The notes: generated from the sequence alone by a model not told the origin. A stretch of DNA of 64,000 nucleotides from Sulfurisoma sediminicola (GCF_003865015.1 NZ_BHVV01000008.1:124001-188000); one strand, 5' to 3'; positions 40,495-50,074 are shown, numbered from the stretch's first letter. Numbers and translations: made by a program.

Positions 40495-41043
40495 ATGAAC
40501 CAGCCTGCTTCCTCATACACCCGCACCGCCATCCTGCTGCACTGGCTGGTGGCGATCGCGCTCGTCGGGGCATTCTCGGTCGGCCTCTACATGCACGAAC
40601 TGCCGCTGAGCCCGTGGAAGCTGAAGATCTACTCCTGGCACAAGTGGGCCGGCGTCACCATCTTCCTGCTGGTTCTGGCGCGCCTGGCCTGGCGCGCGAC
40701 ACACCGGCCGCCCGCCGCGCCGGCCGGCATGCCGGCCTGGCAGGACAAGGCGGCCCAGGCCGTGCATCTCCTGCTCTATGCCCTGATGGTCGCGATTCCG
40801 CTCTCGGGCTGGCTGATGAGTTCCGCCAAGGGCTTCCAGACGGTTTACTTCGGCGTGCTGCCCCTGCCCGACCTGCTGCAGAAGGACGCGGCGCTCGGCG
40901 AGACGCTGCAGCGCATCCACATGCTGCTCAACTTCACCATGGCCGCGCTGGTCGCCGGCCACGCCGGTGCCGCCGTCAAGCACCATCTGATCGACCGCGA
41001 CGACGTGCTGTCGCGCATGCTGCCATTCCTCAGGAAGCCCTGA
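40495..41043 (+). CDS. Cytochrome b561 family membrane protein
   Basis: 182 residues with four membrane helices and the four heme-ligand histidines expected in b561 (AILLHWLVAIA, IYSWHKWAG, VHLLLYALMVAIPLSGWL, and GHAGAAVKHHL near the end). E. coli CybB is of this type and oxidises ubiquinol, with superoxide as acceptor. It is first in a unit with two YceI genes, a combination seen repeatedly in proteobacteria and thought to handle isoprenoid quinols or superoxide. The start ATG lies close to the operator of the divergent LysR gene. Confidence 0.9.
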   Translation: MNQPASSYTRTAILLHWLVAIALVGAFSVGLYMHELPLSPWKLKIYSWHKWAGVTIFLLVLARLAWRATHRPPAAPAGMPAWQDKAAQAVHLLLYALMVAIPLSGWLMSSAKGFQTVYFGVLPLPDLLQKDAALGETLQRIHMLLNFTMAALVAGHAGAAVKHHLIDRDDVLSRMLPFLRKP

Positions 41044-41064
41044 GCCACCACCCGGAGAACCGCC

Positions 41065-41640
41065 ATGAACAAACTGCACCAATTGTTCGGCCTTGCCGCT
41101 GCCGCCGCCATCGCGGCGCCGGCCGCCCACGCAGCCGAATTCAACCAGGTCGCTCCCGAGAAGAGCGCCGTCGCCTTCGTCTTCAAGCAGATGAACGTGC
41201 CCATCGACGGCAGCTTCAAGCGCTTCAAGGGAACCCTGAGCTTCGACCCCGCCAGGCCCGCCGCGGGCAAGGCGGAGATCGAGATCGACCTCGCCAGCCT
41301 CGACGCCGGGTCGAGCGAGGCCAACGAGGAGGCCGCCGGCAAGCTCTGGTTCAACACCAAGTCCTTCCCGACTGCCCGCTTCGTCTCGACATCGGTCAAG
41401 GCGCTCGGCGGCAACCGCTACGAGGTGGCCGGAAAGATGACCATCAAGGGCAAGGCCCTCGACGCCGTCATGCCCGCGACCTTCCGCCAGGACGGCGCCA
41501 ACGGCGTGTTCGAGGGCAGCTTCATCCTCAAGCGCGCCGACTACGCGATCGGCGAAGGCATGTGGGCCGATTTCGGCACCGTCGCCAACGAAGTGCAAGT
41601 CAAGTTCCGGCTGGTCGCCACCGCGGCCGCCAGAAAGTAG
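41065..41640 (+). CDS. YceI-family periplasmic protein
   Basis: 191 residues. A signal peptide (LHQLFGLAAAAAIAAPAAHA) is cleaved before AEFNQV. The YceI lipocalin-like barrel is recognised by SAVAFVFKQMNVPIDGSFKR, TLSFDPARPAAGKAEIEI, NTKSFPTARFVSTSVKALGG and MTIKGKALDAVMPATFR. YceI proteins bind polyisoprenoid chains. It sits 21 nt after the cytochrome b561 gene and 41 nt before a second YceI gene. The two copies are only distantly alike, so they are not a recent duplication. Confidence 0.88.
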   Translation: MNKLHQLFGLAAAAAIAAPAAHAAEFNQVAPEKSAVAFVFKQMNVPIDGSFKRFKGTLSFDPARPAAGKAEIEIDLASLDAGSSEANEEAAGKLWFNTKSFPTARFVSTSVKALGGNRYEVAGKMTIKGKALDAVMPATFRQDGANGVFEGSFILKRADYAIGEGMWADFGTVANEVQVKFRLVATAAARK

Positions 41641-41681
41641 TTCCCCGCCGTACCCCCACCCCGACAGACCAGGAGGCCTCC

Positions 41682-42248
41682 ATGAAAAAACTGATCCTCG
41701 CCCTTTCCCTTTCCTCCCTCGCCGCCGCCGCAGCCGCCGCGCCCGAGACCTATGCCATCGACGTCTCGCACACGGCGCCGCGCTTCGAGTACAGCCACCT
41801 CGGCTACTCGATGCAGATGCACCGTTTCGACAAGACCAGCGGCCAGATCGTCATGGACCGCGCGGCGAAGACCGGCTCGGTGGACGTGACTATCGACGCC
41901 AGGTCGGTCAACACCGGTTTCGCGCTGTTCAACGAGCACATCCAAGGCGACGACTATTTCGCCACCGCCAAGTATCCGACCATCACCTTCAAGTCGACGG
42001 TCGTGCGTTTCGACGGTGACAGGCCCGCCGCCATCGACGGCGACCTGACGATCAAGGGCGTGACGAAGCCGGTGACGCTGACGGTGACCTCCTTCCAGGC
42101 CATGCCGCACCCGATGCTCAAGAAGGACGCCATCGGCGCCAACGCGGTGACGAAGATCAAGCGCTCCGACTTCAACATGGGAAAGAACGCGCCCTACGTC
42201 TCCGACGAAGTCACGCTGAGCATCGCCGTCGAAGCCGTCAGGCAGTAA
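41682..42248 (+). CDS. YceI-family periplasmic protein (second copy)
   Basis: 188 residues with an Ala-rich signal peptide (MKKLILALSLSSLAAAAAAA) preceded by AGGAGG. The barrel motifs are YAIDVSHTAPRFEYSHLGYS, VDVTIDARSVNTGFALFNEH, FATAKYPTITFKSTVVRF and DLTIKGVTKPVTLTVTSF. This copy is closer to the E. coli YceI pattern than its upstream neighbour. It is co-transcribed with the cytochrome b561 gene. It probably binds a long isoprenoid such as ubiquinone in the periplasm. Confidence 0.9.
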   Translation: MKKLILALSLSSLAAAAAAAPETYAIDVSHTAPRFEYSHLGYSMQMHRFDKTSGQIVMDRAAKTGSVDVTIDARSVNTGFALFNEHIQGDDYFATAKYPTITFKSTVVRFDGDRPAAIDGDLTIKGVTKPVTLTVTSFQAMPHPMLKKDAIGANAVTKIKRSDFNMGKNAPYVSDEVTLSIAVEAVRQ

Positions 42249-42259
42249 GGAAACGCGCC

Positions 42260-43048
42260 ATGGCCGCCCGCATGCCCGTGATCTTTGTCTCGCACGGCTC
42301 CCCCGATGCGCTGCTGCACGCGCACGACGCGGTGGCATGCTGGGGCGAGATCGGCCGCTCGCTGCCCGAGCCCGCGGCGATACTCGCCGTCTCGGCCCAC
42401 TGGGAAGCGCGCACGCCGACGGCGAGCCTGGCGGGCGCGCCGGCGACCATCCACGACTTCTACGGCTTCCCGCCGGCCCTCTACCGCATGCGCTATCCGG
42501 CACCCGGCGCGCCCGCGCTGGCCGAGCGCGCCGTCGCGCTCCTCGCCGGTGCCGGCATCGCGGCCGGCCTGCATCCCGACCGCGGGCTCGATCACGGCGC
42601 CTGGGTGCCGCTGTCGGCGATGTTTCCCGAGGCCGACGTGCCGGTGACGCAGCTGTCGCTGCACCACGACGGCGGGCCCGCGGCGCACCTCGCCGTCGGC
42701 CGCGCGCTGGCGCCTCTTCGCGACGAACGCGTGCTCATCGTCGCCTCCGGCGCGATCACCCACAACTTCGACTGGATCGACCGCGCGGCCAGGCCGGACG
42801 CCGCACCGCGGCCCGAGGCCGTACGCTTCGCCGACTGGGTCGGGGAACGCCTGGCCACGCACGACTCGGCCGCGCTGCTCGACTACCGCGCGGCGCCCCA
42901 CGGTGCCGCTTCGCATCCGAGCGAGGAGCATTTCCTGCCGCTATTCGCAGCCGTCGGCGCGGCGGGCAACGACGTGCCGCGCCGTCTTCGGCCGAACTTC
43001 GCCTATCGCGGACTGGCGATGGATGCCTACGTCTGGGTTGCCGCATAG
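42260..43048 (+). CDS. DODA-type extradiol ring-cleavage dioxygenase (YgiD-like)
   Basis: 262 residues of the LigB superfamily. Metal-ligand regions are visible: VIFVSHGSPDALL near the N-terminus, AVSAHWEARTP, TIHDFYGFPPALY and RGLDHGAWVPLSAMF. Enzymes of this group open catechol-type rings (4,5-DOPA dioxygenase). It begins 11 nt after the YceI gene and ends with no clear terminator, so it is probably in the same transcript. The link between a dioxygenase and b561/YceI is not obvious. The real substrate is unknown. Confidence 0.88.
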   Translation: MAARMPVIFVSHGSPDALLHAHDAVACWGEIGRSLPEPAAILAVSAHWEARTPTASLAGAPATIHDFYGFPPALYRMRYPAPGAPALAERAVALLAGAGIAAGLHPDRGLDHGAWVPLSAMFPEADVPVTQLSLHHDGGPAAHLAVGRALAPLRDERVLIVASGAITHNFDWIDRAARPDAAPRPEAVRFADWVGERLATHDSAALLDYRAAPHGAASHPSEEHFLPLFAAVGAAGNDVPRRLRPNFAYRGLAMDAYVWVAA

Positions 43049-43182
43049 CAGGCGGCCGTGGCCTGTCAGGGGTCGCCAGTGCCGAATATTCCGATGAAAT
43101 CCGCCGCGGATTCCACCCGAACGTTGGCCAACATTTCCGAACAATAGTCGGTTAGATGTCGCGCCGCGTAGTCGCCGCAAGG

Positions 43183-44586
43183 CTACGCATTCTCGATGGT
43201 CGCCTCGATGCGTCCTTCCCGGATGGCGTTGACGAAATCCCGGTAGTCCCGCTTGTTCTGGTCGGCATACTCGACGGCGAACTCGCAGATCGCCTCGTCG
43301 AAGATCGGATTCGAGCCCATGTAGCCGGCCATCAGCGCCGCATCGCCGGAGCGTGCATGGGCCCGGGCCAGCGCCCGGGCGCACTGCCTGCCGTAGCCCT
43401 GCAACAGTTCGACGTCCCAACCTTCGATGACCGCGCTGATCTTGACATCGCGCAGTTGCCGAATATAGAAATGGCGGCCGTTCCTTCCCTCCGTCCAGCC
43501 GAGGAACATGTCGCTCGCCGACTGCATCAGACGCTGTCCGGCGACGACGCGCTGGCCATGGTTCTTGTGCAGGCTGCGGCCGGCATAGGGCTCGAGCACC
43601 GAAGCCCGCGCTTCCTTTATCTGCAGGAAGAGCGGGTCGTTGTCGGCCGCCATGAACAGCCCGACGAGGCACAGGGTGCCGACGCTGCCCACCCCGACGA
43701 CCTTGACCGCCAGATCGCAGAAGTGGAAGCGGTCGAACAGCACCCGGATATGCTCGGGCAGCGACTCGCGATAGGCGGCCAACGCCTCGCTGTACTGGGA
43801 GGCGGCCCCGGGGGCATCTTCCGCCGACGGATGGAAGATCAGCGGCGGGTTGTCCTTGATCCTCGGCGTGGCCCCGTCGTATTCGGCGAGCTTCGGAAAA
43901 ATCGCTTCGGAAGCGCTGCTCTCGCGGGCCTTCTGCAGGCGCTTGGCGGCAACCGTCCGGCCTTTCTCGCTGGGAAATGCGGCAAGCACCTGTTCGGCGG
44001 TGATCCGGTCGTACCAGACGTCGAGGGCGCGCATCGAGGAGTAGTCGGCCATGTGCTCGCGGTAGGCCCGTGCCGTCGCCGTCGCAACCCGTGCCGCCTC
44101 GGTTTCGCTGAGTTCCAGGTGACGTGCGGCGATGACCAGGCTTGCGGTGAGGCGCTTGAGATCCCACTCCCAGGGCGCGGGCAGCGTCTCGTCGAGGTCG
44201 TTGATGTCGAAGATCACCTGGCGCTCCGGCGTGGCGAAGCCCCCGAAGTTCATCAGATGGGCGTCGCCGCAGGCCTGCACCCTGAGCCCGGAACTCGGCG
44301 TGCCCGCCAGGTCGGCCGCCATGATCGCAGCGGCGCCGCGATAGAAGGCGAACGGCGACTGCGACATTCGCCCGAAACGAATCGGCACCAGATCGGGCAG
44401 CCGTCCCTTGTTCGATTCGGTGAGGATTTCAACCGGATCGCGCCGCTTCCTGGGCGGCTTCCAGCCACCCTGCGTTTCGCGCGGCACGGCATCGCGCAAG
44501 GCCTTGCCCTGTGCGCGGCGCTCGTCGGCGGATAGCACCTTGGCTTCCCGGGGCCGGGGCACGTTATTCTTTTTCTGCGGGGCCAT
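43183..44586 (-). CDS. DUF2252 family protein (kinase-like motifs)
   Basis: 467 residues, soluble. The DUF2252 core begins at SPFAFYRGAAAIMAADLAGT and includes VQACGDAHLMNFGGFATPE and VIFDINDLDETLPAPWEWDL. These resemble the catalytic GDxHxxN and IDxD motifs of aminoglycoside-phosphotransferase-like kinases, but no activity is established for the family. GGGAG precedes the ATG at 44586. It stands alone, with 134 bp and 210 bp of non-coding sequence on either side in which I see no element. Confidence 0.8.
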   Translation of the reverse strand: MAPQKKNNVPRPREAKVLSADERRAQGKALRDAVPRETQGGWKPPRKRRDPVEILTESNKGRLPDLVPIRFGRMSQSPFAFYRGAAAIMAADLAGTPSSGLRVQACGDAHLMNFGGFATPERQVIFDINDLDETLPAPWEWDLKRLTASLVIAARHLELSETEAARVATATARAYREHMADYSSMRALDVWYDRITAEQVLAAFPSEKGRTVAAKRLQKARESSASEAIFPKLAEYDGATPRIKDNPPLIFHPSAEDAPGAASQYSEALAAYRESLPEHIRVLFDRFHFCDLAVKVVGVGSVGTLCLVGLFMAADNDPLFLQIKEARASVLEPYAGRSLHKNHGQRVVAGQRLMQSASDMFLGWTEGRNGRHFYIRQLRDVKISAVIEGWDVELLQGYGRQCARALARAHARSGDAALMAGYMGSNPIFDEAICEFAVEYADQNKRDYRDFVNAIREGRIEATIENA

Positions 44587-44796
44587 TTCATCTCCCTTTC
44601 CAGCGTATTCGCGTCATGATGACTCTGATCGGACACATCGCCTGCGGGCGGCTCGACGCCGCACCCGAGCAAAAGTCTAGGCCCGCCGTATGAAGCCATC
44701 TCTGATCTGCGTCAAACGCGGCACCCAGATGTTCGACTGATGAGCCTTGGCACGCAGGCACCCAGGCACCTCGACGTGAAGCGATCCGGGTTTGCG

Positions 44797-47121
44797 TCAT
44801 CGCCCGCGCGATAGCTCGGCGACCAGGGCTTGCACCCGCGGATCGTCCGGCAGGGCCTCGGCCAGTTGGCGTGCATGGCCGAGTGCCGCGCGCGCATCCC
44901 CCGTCTCGCGTTCCATTGATATCAGTGTGCCGAGAAGGGTGACATCGTAGGGGTGGCGGCGGTCGGCCTCGCGCAACGCCGCCAGCGCCTCGCCCGGGCG
45001 CCCGGCCGAATGGAGCGCGACGGCCCAGACGTAGGCATAGCGGGACCGCTCCGGGGCAAGCCGCGCCGCCTCGGCCAGCGATTTCAAGGCCGCGGCCTTG
45101 TCGCCCCTGCGCACCTGGGCCAGGCCCAGCGCATGCAGCAGGTCGGCCGAACGCGGCAGTTTGGCGAGTCCTTCACGCAAGGTCGCCTCGACTTCCTTCT
45201 CATGCCCCTGAGTGCGCCAGGCGTCGGCGAGATTGACCCAGGCGGACGCGAACAGCGGGTCGAGCTTCAGCGCCCGCCGGTACGCGGCCACCGCCTCGTC
45301 GAAGCGTCCCTGGCGCAGGTAGAGGTTGCCGAGGTTCGTGTTGGCGTTCGGCCAGTCGGCATCCTGGCGCTGCACCTCGATGTATTCGCCCAGGGCGCGG
45401 CGATAGGCCTCGCGTTGAGCCTCCGGCATCTGCGCTTCGGCTATGCCCGCCAGGACGCGCGCAGCCTCGATGCGCACGCCCCGTACCGGATCGCCCAGCA
45501 GCGGCCCGGCGGCCCGTACGCGGTTGGCGGGATCTGCCGGCTCGATCATCTCCAGCGCGGCGATGCGCACCTCGGGGTCGGCATCGTGCAGCAATTCACG
45601 CGCGGTCGTCAGCAGCGGCGCACGCATGTGCGGCACCAGCATCCGGGCGGCGGTCGCACGCACCAGCGGCGGCTGCGCGCCGCTCTGCGCGAGGGCTAGC
45701 AGGCCGGGCACCGCCATGGCGCCCTGCGTCATCCCGGCATGCAGCGCCGGGCCGATGCTCGGCCGCTGGCGCCAGCCTTTGCCGTACCAGCCGTCGAGCG
45801 CGACGGCCGCCCAAGCGGGCTTCTTGCCGGCATGGCACTGCGTGCAGGCATCGGGGCTGCCGAGTTCCCGCGCCAGGTCGGGGCGCGGCACGCGCAGGCT
45901 GTGGTCGTGCCGCGCATCGATCACCATGTAGTTCGTCGTCGGCATGTGGCAGGCCACGCACTGGGCGCCCGCCGTCTCCGCCTTGTGGAAATGGTGCTGT
46001 GGGCTGTCGAACGCGGCCGCATCGTGGCAGCGCGTGCAGAGCGCATTGCCTGCCGCCCGCGGCTTCGCGGTGTGTGGTTCGTGGCAGTCCATGCAGGTGA
46101 CACCCTGCTGAAACATCCTGCTTTGCAGGTAGGAACCCCAGACGTAGACCTCTTCGCGCTGCTGGCCGTCGGCGTAGTAGCTCGGCGGGCTCAGCAGCGC
46201 CAGGCGATGGGTGTCGGCCAGCGGCGCGCCGGGCTGATCGCGTTCGGCGAGGGTGCCGCGGCGCGCATGGCACGCGGCGCAGGTGTTGTTGACCGCCGGG
46301 TCGGCCGGGCGATCACGCCGCGCGTAGCGCGCGCCGGGCTCCGGAAAGCGCCAGGCCTCGCGCCAGCGGCTGGCCGTGGGAAAGGCGAAGCCCTTGTCGT
46401 CGTCGGCCCGGTAGGGCTTGCCGGCGGTCTTCGCCCATTCGGCATGGCGCGATCCCGGGCCATGGCAAGCCTCGCAGGACACGTTCAGTTCGCGCCAGTT
46501 CGTGCGGTAGCTGTCGGTCGCCGCATCGTAGCCCTTGCGCAGTCCGGTCGAGTGGCATTCGGCGCATTGCAGGTTCCAGTTCTGGTAGCGCCCGGTCCAG
46601 TGCAGCGGATCCTTGTGGCCGATCCTTTCCCCGGCGAGGAGATGGAACCAGCGCTGTCCGCCCGCGGCGCTGGGCCGGCTGTCCCAGGCGATCGAAAGCG
46701 CCTGCAGCCGCCCGCCGGGAAACTCGACCAGATACTGCTGCAGCGGCGTCACGCCGAAGACGTACTTGATGGGGAAATCGGCCGGCTTGCCGTCGGCCCC
46801 ATCGGTATTGACGTAGAAGGTGTCGCCACGCTTGAAAAAGCGCGAAACCACGCCGCGATGGCTGAACGTGGCGTTGCCGAAGTCGCCCAGCACGGTCGCC
46901 GCGGTCGGCTCCTGCATGGCCAGGTCGTGGTGCGATCCCCGCCAGGCCTGGGCCTCCTTGGCATGGCAGCCCGCGCACACCTGCCGGCCGACGTAGCTCG
47001 AACCCGCCGGCCTGGCGCCCTGCTCGGCGCCTACGGCCGTGCCCCACGCCAGCCACGACGCCAGCCACGACGCCAGCACGGCAGCGATTATCGGGAAGCC
47101 GGGGCGACGCATCGACGGCAT
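44797..47121 (-). CDS. Octaheme cytochrome c with HEAT/TPR C-terminal half
   Basis: 774 residues with a signal peptide (IIAAVLASWLASWLAWGTAV) and eight CxxCH heme sites: CAGCH, CAECH, CEACH, CAACH, CMDCH, CTRCH, CVACH and CTQCH, all in the first ~430 residues. Residues ~470-565 are HEAT-like (DPEVRIAALEMIEPADPANR), and ~575-770 hold TPRs (FDEAVAAYRRALKLDPLFAS, GDKAAALKSLAEAARLAPER). It is a periplasmic electron carrier or reductase with a protein-docking tail. It is the third gene of a unit after the sulfatase and the outer-membrane channel (61 nt gap). The substrate is unknown. Confidence 0.88.
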   Translation of the reverse strand: MPSMRRPGFPIIAAVLASWLASWLAWGTAVGAEQGARPAGSSYVGRQVCAGCHAKEAQAWRGSHHDLAMQEPTAATVLGDFGNATFSHRGVVSRFFKRGDTFYVNTDGADGKPADFPIKYVFGVTPLQQYLVEFPGGRLQALSIAWDSRPSAAGGQRWFHLLAGERIGHKDPLHWTGRYQNWNLQCAECHSTGLRKGYDAATDSYRTNWRELNVSCEACHGPGSRHAEWAKTAGKPYRADDDKGFAFPTASRWREAWRFPEPGARYARRDRPADPAVNNTCAACHARRGTLAERDQPGAPLADTHRLALLSPPSYYADGQQREEVYVWGSYLQSRMFQQGVTCMDCHEPHTAKPRAAGNALCTRCHDAAAFDSPQHHFHKAETAGAQCVACHMPTTNYMVIDARHDHSLRVPRPDLARELGSPDACTQCHAGKKPAWAAVALDGWYGKGWRQRPSIGPALHAGMTQGAMAVPGLLALAQSGAQPPLVRATAARMLVPHMRAPLLTTARELLHDADPEVRIAALEMIEPADPANRVRAAGPLLGDPVRGVRIEAARVLAGIAEAQMPEAQREAYRRALGEYIEVQRQDADWPNANTNLGNLYLRQGRFDEAVAAYRRALKLDPLFASAWVNLADAWRTQGHEKEVEATLREGLAKLPRSADLLHALGLAQVRRGDKAAALKSLAEAARLAPERSRYAYVWAVALHSAGRPGEALAALREADRRHPYDVTLLGTLISMERETGDARAALGHARQLAEALPDDPRVQALVAELSRGR

Positions 47122-47182
47122 CGTGCTCAGGCTCCGGTCATTGCCTTGCGGCGCGAGCGAGCCCTTTGAGCGGATTGCCCCG

Positions 47183-48184
47183 CTACTCTTTCTTCAGCCG
47201 TTTCATGCCTTCGATCATCGGGTGCCAGCCGAACACGAGCGACACCATGAAGCCGTCCATGCGCAGGTCGTCGGGCGCCTTGTCGTTGACGGTCGACTTG
47301 TAGCCGACGGTGAGGCTCACGTTGTCGTTGATCTGGTAGCCGAGCGTGAGTCCCACGCCGACGTTGTTGAGCCGTGGCCCCGAGACGCCATTGATGGTCG
47401 TACGACCGCCGCTGTACCAGGAGGCGTCGACCGCCCCCCATAGATGCTCGGCGAAGTTGCGCGTCAGGTGGGCGTCGAGCTGGTACATCGGATCGGTTTC
47501 CTTCGTCTGGCCGACAAAGTCGTTGTTCTTGCCGAAGAGCCATACGGCGGGAAGGAACTCCAGGGTGGTGCGTTGCTGCGGAATCCACGAGCCGAGTTGC
47601 CAGATCATGGGCATGCCCAGGCGTCCGTACCAGCGGTTCTGGCCGATATTCAGTTGCTTGCTGTTGTCGTACTCGCCGATCGGCAGCGCCAGGTCGGCGA
47701 GCAGGTCGATGGAGAATCCTGGCTCGTAGCGCAGGAGATCCGGGATGTTCTTCTGCGCCTTCGGGCCGAGGATGTTGATATCGAACTCGAGCATCGGGTC
47801 GCCGAAGCCGCTGGTCGACTCCTTGGCCGTCCTGCCCGCCACGGTGACGTCGCCCGAGATGCGGCCCATGGGCAGGATGACCGCCGCCATGGCCGAGCGA
47901 TCGGCCAGGGTGAAGGTGTGTGCATACCCCCCCATGGCCAGTGTTGCGTCGAAGTTCGCTCCCGGCGTTACCGTATGCCCGGCATCGAACGGGTTCGTGT
48001 TGCCGCTGATCGAATTGACGATGAGCGGCACGGCGTTCCCGTCCGACAGCGTCTTCCAGTAGAAGCGCGCGGGCATCTGAGCCAGCGCCTGCTGCGGGCA
48101 GAGTACGGCCATGGCAAGCACCGCGACGGCGGCCCAGTGCGCCCGGTTGCTTGGGCTCTTCGTGGGGACTGCGTAGTTCATCAT
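47183..48184 (-). CDS. Outer-membrane channel of the phenol MetA-pathway / SphA family
   Basis: 333 residues from the ATG at 48184, chosen because AAAGG lies ~9 nt upstream; an ATG 12 codons earlier would put a charged tail before the signal. The signal peptide is HWAAVAVLAMAVLCPQQALA. The beta-barrel family marks are PARFYWKTLSDGNAVPLIVN, PTANFDATLA-like strands, LPIGEYDNSKQLNIGQNRW and the final strand MVSLVFGWHP. This family (COG4313) occurs with degradation genes for hydrophobic or aromatic compounds and is thought to import them. It lies 48 nt after the sulfatase stop. Confidence 0.82.
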   Translation of the reverse strand: MMNYAVPTKSPSNRAHWAAVAVLAMAVLCPQQALAQMPARFYWKTLSDGNAVPLIVNSISGNTNPFDAGHTVTPGANFDATLAMGGYAHTFTLADRSAMAAVILPMGRISGDVTVAGRTAKESTSGFGDPMLEFDINILGPKAQKNIPDLLRYEPGFSIDLLADLALPIGEYDNSKQLNIGQNRWYGRLGMPMIWQLGSWIPQQRTTLEFLPAVWLFGKNNDFVGQTKETDPMYQLDAHLTRNFAEHLWGAVDASWYSGGRTTINGVSGPRLNNVGVGLTLGYQINDNVSLTVGYKSTVNDKAPDDLRMDGFMVSLVFGWHPMIEGMKRLKKE

Positions 48185-48232
48185 GGCTGCGCCTTTCTCG
48201 TGATTTGGTCGTCTGGACATCGTCCCGATCGC

Positions 48233-50074
48233 TCAAGGCTTGGGTTCGGCGAGCATTTCCTTCGGCGGCACGAACTGCCGCTGGTAGATCAGCGGCGGGA
48301 AGCCCGGATAGACCGTAACCCGTTGCGGCATGTCCTTTTCCAGGGTATCGAACGGCCCGCGGCTCGGCAGGATCACGTTGTTGGCCTTGACGTAGCTTTC
48401 CCAGGCCGCGAGCATGGCCTTCACCTTGTCGGGATGCTGTGCGGCGAGGTCCTTGCGCTCGGCGGGGTCCGCCGCGACGTTGAACAGTTCCCAGTCGCTC
48501 TTGCCGTACGGCTTGATCTGCCAGCGCAGCTTCCAGTCGCCCTGCCGCACCGCGCGGCTGCCGAAGACCTCCCAGGCGAGGTAGTCCTGCTCGGTCCGCA
48601 CCGAGTCCGCCTTGCCGGCGAGCACCGGACCCCACGACTTGCCGATCAGCGGCGGCAGGTCAGGCTGGCTGGCCTTGGGATAGCTGGTGCCGGCGACTTC
48701 AAGCAGCGTCGGCATCAGATCGGCCACATGCATCAGCCCGTGGTTGATGCTGCCGGCGGGCCGCTTCACGTTTGGTCCGCTGACGATGAGCGCGTTGCGG
48801 ATGCCGCCCTCGGCCAGCCAGCCCTTGAACTGGCTGAACGGCGTCATCGACACCTGGGCCCACATCGGGCCATAGCCGACCCAGGATTCCGGGTCGCCCC
48901 ACGCATTGGGATGGGTCTGCGACCAGTTGATCGCCGCGAAGAGGTTGTCGCGCGAACCCGGGGTACCCGCGATCATCCCGAAAAGGTCGGAGCCCTCGGC
49001 GCCGTTGTCGCCGAACACGACGAAGATCGTATTCTCGTACTCGCCGATTTTCTTCAGGTGTTCGATGAGCCGGCCGACGTGGTGGTCCATGTTCTCCACC
49101 ATGCCGGCGTAGAGTTCCATCTTCTTGCCGAGTATGTAGCGGCTTGCGGGGGCAAGCACGATCGGATCGGGCACAAACCACATGCGTTCAGCAAGCTCGG
49201 TGCCGGCCGGCATGATGCCCATCTCGACCTGCCGCTTCAGCCGCTCCTGGCGCACCGCGTCCCAGCCCTTGTCATATTCGCGGTCATGGCGATTGCGCCA
49301 CTCCTTCGGCAGGTGGAAAGGCTCGTGCGGCGCCTGGTGGGCCACGTAGGCGAAGAAGGGCTTGCCGTCGCCGCGGTTGGCGTCGATGAAGCCGATCAGT
49401 TTGTCGGTGTAAGTCTTGGTCGCGTAGTAGTCCTCGGGCAGCTTGGTCAGGTAGCGGCCATCCTCGGTGTAGAGCGACTGCGGCACGGTGGCGGTGATGT
49501 TCATCATGTTCCAGTAGCTGCCGCCGCCGTCGAGCAGCGAGAAGTCGCGCTCGAAGCCGCGCGCCGCCGGGATCTGGTCAGGCGCCTTGCCCAGGTGCCA
49601 CTTGCCGGCCATGTAGGTATGGTACCCGGCACCCTTGAGCAGCTGCGGCAGCGTTGCGACCCGGTGGTTGAGGTTGCCCTCGTAGCCGGGCACGCCCGCC
49701 TGATTGGGCGCGATCCACTCGTTCATGTTGCCCAGGCCGTTGAGGTGCGTGTCGACGCCGCTCAGCAGCATCGATCGCGTGGGCGAGCAACTGGCGTGGG
49801 TGTAGAAGTTCGTGAATCGGACGCCGTCCTTCGCCAGCGAGTCGAGGTTGGGCGTCTTGATCTCGCCGCCGAAGGAGCCCATGTCGGCGTAGCCGAGGTC
49901 GTCGCCGAGGATGATGACGATGTTCGGCCGGCGCGGTGCGTCTGCGGCCGAGACGATGGCGGGTGCGGCGAGCGCCGCAAACATTCCGGCGACGCCAAGC
50001 ATGGTCAGCAGCCCGTGCCGCTTGCCCGATTTTCCTGCTGTGGCGCACGTCAAGCGCGCGAGCACGGTCTCCAT
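48233..50074 (-). CDS. Secreted arylsulfatase (type I, formylglycine-dependent)
   Basis: 613 residues from the ATG at 50074, which has GGGAG at correct spacing. A signal peptide (MLGVAGMFAALAAPAIVSAA) precedes the sulfatase domain. The formylglycine motif is C96-S-P-T-R100 (YTHASCSPTRSMLLSG), and the metal site includes NIVIILGDDLGYADMG and FVVFGDNGAEGSDLFG. It should hydrolyse sulfate esters in the periplasm after its cysteine is converted. It is the first gene of a unit with an outer-membrane channel and an octaheme cytochrome and is divergent from an AraC regulator, which may control it. Confidence 0.92.
   Translation of the reverse strand: METVLARLTCATAGKSGKRHGLLTMLGVAGMFAALAAPAIVSAADAPRRPNIVIILGDDLGYADMGSFGGEIKTPNLDSLAKDGVRFTNFYTHASCSPTRSMLLSGVDTHLNGLGNMNEWIAPNQAGVPGYEGNLNHRVATLPQLLKGAGYHTYMAGKWHLGKAPDQIPAARGFERDFSLLDGGGSYWNMMNITATVPQSLYTEDGRYLTKLPEDYYATKTYTDKLIGFIDANRGDGKPFFAYVAHQAPHEPFHLPKEWRNRHDREYDKGWDAVRQERLKRQVEMGIMPAGTELAERMWFVPDPIVLAPASRYILGKKMELYAGMVENMDHHVGRLIEHLKKIGEYENTIFVVFGDNGAEGSDLFGMIAGTPGSRDNLFAAINWSQTHPNAWGDPESWVGYGPMWAQVSMTPFSQFKGWLAEGGIRNALIVSGPNVKRPAGSINHGLMHVADLMPTLLEVAGTSYPKASQPDLPPLIGKSWGPVLAGKADSVRTEQDYLAWEVFGSRAVRQGDWKLRWQIKPYGKSDWELFNVAADPAERKDLAAQHPDKVKAMLAAWESYVKANNVILPSRGPFDTLEKDMPQRVTVYPGFPPLIYQRQFVPPKEMLAEPKP

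Noticed and set aside
41065-42248. The two YceI genes as a recent tandem duplication
   Set aside because: Their signal peptides and barrel sequences differ widely, and no shared DNA stretch is visible.
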